DNA of 64,000 nt, from NCBI GenBank assembly GCA_017524725.1, contig JAFXUZ010000013.1:1-64000 (forward strand), written 5' to 3'. A program made the position numbers and the translations under genes. The notes under the pieces are model-generated. The model had not been told where the DNA came from, ran no database searches, and saw only the letters and a program-made list of their open reading frames with translations. Below, in pieces: positions 59,524 to 64,000 of this stretch (position 1 is its first letter; the number at the start of each line of letters is the position of its first letter). The stretch is from Clostridia bacterium (GTDB taxonomy: Bacteria; Bacillota; Clostridia; Christensenellales; Aristaeellaceae).

Positions 59524-60438
59524 TCATCCTCCAATCCCCTTTTGGGGGTAATAACAGCGGCATTCGTGCCCGAAGGTTTCCCGGTAGCGCCGGGGCAGGT
59601 CCGTGCCGCATGCTTCCGAGCGCGCCAGGCGCAGGTGATCCAGCCAGCGCAGCCTCACCTCCAGCGGAAGCCCCCGTCCCCCCACCTTGCCGACGGCAAC
59701 GCCGCTTTCCCCGAGGTCCTTCAGGCGGCAGGCGGCGCAGGGATCCGGCGCGGGCAACCCGTATTCCATGCAGAGATGGTAAGCCTGCCCGGAGGTATTG
59801 CAGGTCTCCCTGACAGCCTTCGGCACCGCTTCCGGCCCTGCCGGTGCGTGGGTCTCGGCGTGCACCGATCGGCAGAACCCGTCCGCAAAGGGACACAGGT
59901 CCCCCATCACCATCGCTTCAAATACCATATCCGGTGCGGAGGACGTGACCGCTTTCATCTCCGCCAGGCTCAAAAAACGGGGCAGGACGATCCTGTCCGC
60001 GCCAAGGCGTTTCCAGAAAGCCACCCCGCATTTGTTCACGGTCACCGCAAGCAGGGAAACGGTGATAAGCATCGGCTTTACGTGGGCAAGGAGCGCCGGC
60101 AGGGCGGGATCCTGCAGGATGATCCCGCCGCCGCCGAATGCCGCCCACATTTCCGCGATCCTTACAAGCTGCGCCGTCTCGCCCCCCGTCACGCGGCCGT
60201 TGAGCGTCAGGTGCGCCGTCATGCCTGAGCGGCGGGCTTCCGCCGCCGTCTCCCTCAGCGCCCCGGGGTCGGAAAGGTTGGCCGCCCCCTGCCTGCGGCT
60301 GATGACGGCGTCCCCGCCGTATTTTCTGCGCCAGTCGGCGTCCAGGTATCCGCAGTAGAGTTCGTCCGCCCCATGGTCCCTAAGGATTTCGACCTCCGAG
60401 GGGTCATTCACAGGCAATGTGAAGCGAATGCAGTTCAC
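59524..60438 (-). CDS. U32 family protein (UbiU-like cysteine spacing)
   Basis: A 304-residue member of the peptidase U32/COG0826 family: GADELYCGYLDADWRRKYGG near residue 24, ISRRQGAANLSDPGAL and the strand AHLTLNG. Cysteines at 182, 189, 213, 223, 234 and 237 include a C-x6-C pair, as at the 4Fe-4S site of UbiU. Most U32 proteins now studied are RNA- or quinone-modifying Fe-S enzymes and not proteases. The GTG start at 60438 has GAGGAAG upstream and overlaps the radical SAM gene by 35 bases. Two U32 genes in tandem suggest a UbiUV-like heterodimer. Confidence 0.78.
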   Translation of the reverse strand: MNCIRFTLPVNDPSEVEILRDHGADELYCGYLDADWRRKYGGDAVISRRQGAANLSDPGALRETAAEARRSGMTAHLTLNGRVTGGETAQLVRIAEMWAAFGGGGIILQDPALPALLAHVKPMLITVSLLAVTVNKCGVAFWKRLGADRIVLPRFLSLAEMKAVTSSAPDMVFEAMVMGDLCPFADGFCRSVHAETHAPAGPEAVPKAVRETCNTSGQAYHLCMEYGLPAPDPCAACRLKDLGESGVAVGKVGGRGLPLEVRLRWLDHLRLARSEACGTDLPRRYRETFGHECRCYYPQKGIGG

Positions 60439-61798
60439 GGCACACTTCCTCACGATCTTTTTCTTCGGGCGGACGCCCATTTCGGACGGCCTGCCAGGTC
60501 ATTTCCTTCAGGCGTTCAAGGCACCCCTCCAGGGCGGAAAGGGGTTCCCTTTCCCCTGAAAGGAAGGCCTCGCATGCCGTCTTCGGGCACGCACAGGCGG
60601 CGGCCGTCCAGGGGGCCAGGAGCGGGCTGAGCACGTCCTCCCACACAGCGTGCATTCTGGCGGCTTCACCCTTCAGGCCGCACAGTTCGACGCCCCGGGC
60701 ATTTTGTTTTTCATGCAGCAGGCTGCCCGGGAAAAGGACCAGGCGCGAAAGGGCGGACTTGGGTGTCAGCAGCCCCAGGGCGTGAAGCCCCTCGGCCTCC
60801 CGCAGGGCGCCTGATGCATCCTGCCCGTCGTGCCACAGAATATAGCCCACCTCGCATGCAATGCCCGCATCGCGCATATCATTAAGCGCGCGGGCAAGCC
60901 GGCCGACGTCCACAGGCTTATGCCACGCCTTCAGTGTATCCGCCTCAAGGCTCTCCATGCCGGTGAACACCCGGCACAGTCCCCCCGCGTGAAGCTTCTT
61001 CCACAGGTCTGGCGGCGTAAGGGACACCTCCGCGGCCCGCATTTCCAATGAAAACGCGGCCCGTACCCCGTGCAGGGAAAGGGCTTCCTCCAGCGCCTCC
61101 ACCCGTCCATGATCACCGAACATATCGTCGGTAAAATTGAACACAGGCGGATATCCCGCCCGGATGAGGGCCGCCATCTCCTGTGCCACCAGGGAAACGT
61201 CCCGCGCTTCAAACCCTTTTGGCGCGCAAAGGCGGGGCGTGGTGCAAAAAGCGCACCCGCCCCTGCAGCCCCTGGCGGTGCGGATGTTGATCACACCGCC
61301 GCGGGCAAGGTATTCCGAAAGGTTTTCCCTGCTTGCAAAAGCCCATTCGTTCGGACCGGGCCGCGGGCCTCCCCGCACCCGGCCGAAAGTGACCAGTTCC
61401 CATACGGGACCCTCCCCTTCGCCGGGGATCAGCACCGTATCGGAGGGGAACAGCGCCTTCGCCCGCTCCATGCAGGAGGTCACAAAAAGCCCGCCCGCGA
61501 AAAAGCGCCTTCCGGGGCGGGAAAGCATCTGCCTCAGCCGCAGGGCGTCCGGGGCGTCCTCCGCCGTCATCAATGAAAAGCCGACCCAGTCGGGGCCGAA
61601 CTTTTCAATGTCGGAAAGGGACGCGCCAAGCCTCCGGTCAAAGACCCGGGCCTCGACGCCGTGCTCAATGAGATAGCCGCAGATCGCCTCGGCACCGAGG
61701 GGTTCCTGAAATTCATGGTCCGTGCCGTCATACCGCGGGCGGACTAGCGCCGTCCGCCCCGGAACGGGCGGCGGGGTATCGGGATGATGACTGTTCAT
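60404..61798 (-). CDS. Radical SAM enzyme with B12-binding-like N-terminal domain
   Basis: A 464-residue protein. Residues 15-140 look like the Rossmann B12-binding domain seen in class B radical SAM enzymes (EAICGYLIEHGVEARVFDRR, WVGFSLMTAED, FFAGGLFVTSC). The base-off DxHxxG motif is absent. The 4Fe-4S site is Cys178, Cys182 and Cys185 in ARGCRGGCAFCTTPRL, followed by the MESLEADTLKAWHKPVDV region. The last 100 residues contain extra cysteines (CACPKTACEAF). The reaction cannot be told; the genes around it suggest peptide or protein modification. It lies 42 bases after the secreted protein gene. Confidence 0.8.
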   Translation of the reverse strand: MNSHHPDTPPPVPGRTALVRPRYDGTDHEFQEPLGAEAICGYLIEHGVEARVFDRRLGASLSDIEKFGPDWVGFSLMTAEDAPDALRLRQMLSRPGRRFFAGGLFVTSCMERAKALFPSDTVLIPGEGEGPVWELVTFGRVRGGPRPGPNEWAFASRENLSEYLARGGVINIRTARGCRGGCAFCTTPRLCAPKGFEARDVSLVAQEMAALIRAGYPPVFNFTDDMFGDHGRVEALEEALSLHGVRAAFSLEMRAAEVSLTPPDLWKKLHAGGLCRVFTGMESLEADTLKAWHKPVDVGRLARALNDMRDAGIACEVGYILWHDGQDASGALREAEGLHALGLLTPKSALSRLVLFPGSLLHEKQNARGVELCGLKGEAARMHAVWEDVLSPLLAPWTAAACACPKTACEAFLSGEREPLSALEGCLERLKEMTWQAVRNGRPPEEKDREEVCRELHSLHIACE

Positions 61799-61840
61799 GG
61801 TATGTCCGCATCGGGCGGGACCGGTGAAAACCGTTTCCCC

Positions 61841-62677
61841 TTACGCCCCGGCTTCGGCCTGAAGGGCGTCTACGTAAAGGATCAGTTCCTCGATGTCATG
61901 GTCATAGGAGTTGTAAGTTTCGTTGAACCACTCGCTCGCTTCCCGCAGGAAATTGCCGATATATGTGAGATATGCCTTCCTGCTGACGCTGTCCGCACCT
62001 GAGCCCGAGGCAGGCTGAGCCATTTCCCCTCTCCCGTCCGCGCTGCCAAAGAGACCATCGGGAAAATATGCCCAGGTCTCGGCGCCGTCCTCGGCGCTGC
62101 CTTCCATGTCGATATACAGAACATTGTACACAAGGCCTGACAGAAGCCCGGTGAAGGCCTTGGGCTGGTTTTCAGCCAGGTCCGCCAGTTCCTCAAAGGA
62201 GAAGTACCCCTCTTCCCTGGCGTGTTCCAGTTCCCCGGCGGCGCTCAGGCCGTTGGCGTGGGCGCATACCAGCATATTCAGCATGTAGCCGAACCGGTCT
62301 TCACTCCCCGGGGCCAGGTCCTCCTCAAGCATGTAGCGGCACAGGTCGTAGGCCGTCCCGGTCTCCCCCAGGTACAAAAGGGCCAGCACCAGGTTGCAGC
62401 ATACGTCGCCTTCGCAGTAGGTCTGGGATTTGCTGACCTTGTGCAGGGCAAACACATAATAGCCCCTGGCCGTTTCATAATCGCCCTCGCCGAAGGCTTC
62501 GTTCCCCCTGGCGATGGCCCGGTCGCACAAAAGGCCGGGATTGATCGAAGAAGGGTAGTCGTTCAGGTCGATGATATCCGAAAGATCCCTGCCGGCGAAA
62601 GCGGAAGGGAGGCCGGCAGCGAGCATCAGGCATACCGCCAGGGCCAGGGAAAGCGCGCGGCAAATCTTTCTGTACAT
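61841..62677 (-). CDS. Secreted helical (TPR-like) protein of the Cys-hexad operon
   Basis: A 278-residue exported protein: signal peptide at residues 1-28 (ALSLALAVCLMLAAGLPSAF, cleavage near AFA). The mature part is helical with TPR-like pairs (AIARGNEAFGEGDYETARGYYVFAL and NLVLALLYLGETGTAYDLCRYML, both read here in part). The C-terminal third is acidic. No enzyme motif is seen. It begins 10 bases after the cysteine-repeat gene, so they are co-expressed; it may bind or display the product outside the cell. The family is not recognised. Confidence 0.7.
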   Translation of the reverse strand: MYRKICRALSLALAVCLMLAAGLPSAFAGRDLSDIIDLNDYPSSINPGLLCDRAIARGNEAFGEGDYETARGYYVFALHKVSKSQTYCEGDVCCNLVLALLYLGETGTAYDLCRYMLEEDLAPGSEDRFGYMLNMLVCAHANGLSAAGELEHAREEGYFSFEELADLAENQPKAFTGLLSGLVYNVLYIDMEGSAEDGAETWAYFPDGLFGSADGRGEMAQPASGSGADSVSRKAYLTYIGNFLREASEWFNETYNSYDHDIEELILYVDALQAEAGA

Positions 62678-62687
62678 ACGGGCCTCC

Positions 62688-63095
62688 TCAGTGCACAGGG
62701 TTGCAGGTGCACACCGTGTTGCAGGTGCAGGTGCTGCCCGTCGTCTGGCAGGAACAGGTCACCTGGCAGGAACAGGTCGTCTGGCAGGAGCATACCGGGT
62801 TGCAGGAGCACACCGGGTCGCAGGAGCATACCGGCTGGCAGGCACACTGCGGGTTGCAGGAACAGGTCGCCTCACAGGTGCAGAATGGGTTGCATGTGCA
62901 CACCATGCCCCTCATCACCGCACCGTTGCCGTCCCTCATCTCGCCGGAGGGCACGGGGGCGCTGCCCTTGCGGGTCTCCACAAACCAGGTCTTCATCCCG
63001 GGCTTGAATACCGCCTCGCCGTTCCTTACGATGTATACCTCGGGCTGGGGCAGCTTTTTGTCGGCTTCGCTGGAAGAAAGACGATCGTCAGGCAT
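62688..63095 (-). CDS. Cysteine-hexad repeat protein, probable radical SAM-modified peptide precursor
   Basis: A 135-residue protein. The first 65 residues are a cysteine-free leader-like region (EVYIVRNGEAVFKPGMKTWF). From residue 66 on it is an array of eleven CxCxxx units (CTCNPF, CTCEAT, CSCNPQ, CACQPV, CSCDPV, CSCNPV, CSCQTT and so on) with 22 cysteines. The spacing is strictly six residues except for one three-residue GST insertion. It has no signal peptide. The start (MPDD) overlaps the end of the radical SAM/SPASM gene by eight bases and has GAGGAGGT eight bases upstream. The layout fits a RiPP precursor with a repetitive core; a metal-binding protein is the main alternative. Confidence 0.75.
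   Translation of the reverse strand: MPDDRLSSSEADKKLPQPEVYIVRNGEAVFKPGMKTWFVETRKGSAPVPSGEMRDGNGAVMRGMVCTCNPFCTCEATCSCNPQCACQPVCSCDPVCSCNPVCSCQTTCSCQVTCSCQTTGSTCTCNTVCTCNPVH
62694..62898. repeat. 18-bp tandem repeat encoding the CxCxxx array
   Basis: Units of the GGCAGGAACAGGTCACCT type (plus strand) repeat with an 18-base period, with one 9-base irregularity. Unit sequences differ mainly in the three non-cysteine codons, so the array has been under coding constraint since duplication. Confidence 0.85.
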
Positions 63096-64000
63096 GGTCA
63101 TTGACCTCCTCGCTTAGTTTTTTCTGGATCTGGTGCAGTGTGATCGCGCGGGTGATCCGGCAGCGGACGCTGCCGGCATGTTCGGACGGGGGTCTTGTGC
63201 CCAGGAGCTTTGCGGCGCAGTCGCCGCTGCAGTGGTATTTGCAGAAGCAGTCCGCACAGTGGGGCATCCGGTCCACCGTCAGCCCATGCAGGTCCTCCTG
63301 TTTCTTTTCGTCAAAAGTGAATCCGTTCGCGTCCGGGTCCCAAGCTCCGTAGATATACCTTCCGGACCGGGGATCGCTCATCTCGGACACCTCATAGCAG
63401 CTGGTGACCAGCCCCTCGGAGGTGACCACAAAGGAATTGCAGCACACGCCGCAGAACGCCGAACCCACGTGATCCATGCGCGCCGCGGAATAGACCAGGC
63501 GCATTTTCCCGTCCAGGATCTTTTCCGCCTCCAGGAATTTGCGCACGAAGAGGTCCGCCTCCGGGGTATGCTCCCCCGTTTTCAGCGACCGGCCGGCTTC
63601 CCATGCCGGTTCCACGTGCAAAGGATCGCAGTTCGGATAATTTTCCATAACAAACGCGGCGATCTCCGGCAGCTTATCCACACTGCCGGCGGTCAGGGTG
63701 GCGCGGATGCTGAATTTCTTTCCCGCGTCGTTCAGGCGCTTCAGCGTCCTGTGGACCAGGGGAAAGCTGGCGCTCCCGTCCGCCATGGGACGCTGCCGGT
63801 TCTGCAATTCCTCCGTACCGTCAAAGGAGATGTTCACGCCGTCGAACCACGCAAGGAGCCAGTCCAGCTGCTGTTCGTTCAAAACGCCGTTGGAGGCCAT
63901 GGACAAATGCGCCTTCAGCCCCATCCGGTCCGCGGCTTCATGGGCATAGCGGCACAGCTCCTGCACCCGGTCGAAGGCAAAAAACGGTTCGCCGTTCCCG
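63088..64000 (-). CDS. Radical SAM/SPASM peptide maturase (5' end beyond the window)
   Basis: The visible part is about 303 residues. It begins with GNGEPFFAF (the GGEP element of radical SAM domains); the CxxxCxxC site lies outside the window. MASNGVLNEQQLDWLLAWFD and VNISFDGTEELQNRQR are typical of anSME/SPASM enzymes. The C-terminal SPASM domain has CGVCCNSFVVTSEGLVTSC and CADCFCKYHCSGDC, which would hold two auxiliary 4Fe-4S clusters. Enzymes of this type install thioether or carbon-carbon links in ribosomal peptides. Its stop codon overlaps the start of the cysteine-hexad gene, so that peptide is the obvious substrate. Confidence 0.88.
   Translation of the reverse strand, partial: GNGEPFFAFDRVQELCRYAHEAADRMGLKAHLSMASNGVLNEQQLDWLLAWFDGVNISFDGTEELQNRQRPMADGSASFPLVHRTLKRLNDAGKKFSIRATLTAGSVDKLPEIAAFVMENYPNCDPLHVEPAWEAGRSLKTGEHTPEADLFVRKFLEAEKILDGKMRLVYSAARMDHVGSAFCGVCCNSFVVTSEGLVTSCYEVSEMSDPRSGRYIYGAWDPDANGFTFDEKKQEDLHGLTVDRMPHCADCFCKYHCSGDCAAKLLGTRPPSEHAGSVRCRITRAITLHQIQKKLSEEVNDHA

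Noticed and set aside
62692..62906. Possible CRISPR array because of the regular short repeats
   Set aside because: The 18-bp period is in frame and encodes CxCxxx; there are no spacers and no cas genes.
58767..64000. FMN riboswitch control of the radical SAM and cysteine-hexad operon
   Set aside because: The aptamer and its promoter lie downstream of that operon on the same strand and can control only the transporter genes.

Overview
The window reads as one contiguous chromosome segment from a GC-rich, anaerobic, host-associated member of the Firmicutes (class Clostridia). The support is strong GGAGG-type ribosome sites, sigma-A promoters of the TTGACA-N17-TATAAT kind, a valS T-box, a Firmicutes-type BirA box, the DUF512-der-plsY gene order, VanW and BspA-type surface proteins, and an intracellular pectin/rhamnogalacturonan cluster. 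I cannot name the species; a gut or rumen lineage is likely.

Layout. 0-7 kb: the 5' end of a group IIC intron placed exactly behind the lepB terminator, then lepB (minus), a secreted PIG-L deacetylase, a YdcF-like protein, the DUF512 protein, der, plsY and a BirA-box-controlled bioY. 7-11.7 kb: a truncated Ig-like/LRR protein, two tandem VanW paralogues and a repeat island. 11.7-22.7 kb: a two-component system, a DUF624 membrane protein, then a packed run of methyltransferase, hslO, TPR protein, HEAT-like protein, zinc-ribbon/TPR membrane protein and MATE exporter. 22.7-27.8 kb: a decayed IS66-like element, a 1209-residue BspA-type surface protein and a phosphoketolase pseudogene fragment. 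27.8-39.5 kb (minus): a ChvE/MmsA/MmsB-type monosaccharide importer with two permease genes, and leader-less pectin methylesterase-SGNH, SGNH esterase, Nudix and rhamnogalacturonan lyase genes. Together these fit uptake and cytoplasmic breakdown of pectin fragments. 39.5-43.5 kb: malic enzyme, a 2-hydroxycarboxylate transporter and a Tat-exported C_GCAxxG_C_C/FMN-binding protein. 43.5-51 kb (minus): rsmI, rsmH, T-box valS, rpmF, yceD and dus. 51-54.4 kb: an MGMT-like gene, an orphan WYL-like C terminus and a large secreted protein.

54.5-64 kb is the most unusual part. A textbook FMN riboswitch behind a consensus promoter precedes a Ugp-like (CUT1) ABC importer (two permeases plus a UgpB-like lipid-free binding protein) and a TIM-barrel sugar-phosphate isomerase. 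This suggests an undescribed flavin-related uptake route. Directly upstream and co-directional is a probable RiPP-type operon: a radical SAM/SPASM enzyme (cut by the window edge), a 135-residue protein ending in eleven CxCxxx hexads (22 cysteines), a secreted helical protein, a second radical SAM enzyme with a B12-binding-like N terminus, and a pair of U32-family proteins whose cysteine layout recalls UbiU/UbiV.

No tRNA, rRNA or CRISPR array was recognised. Functions are read from motifs and from remembered family features; no database search was run.
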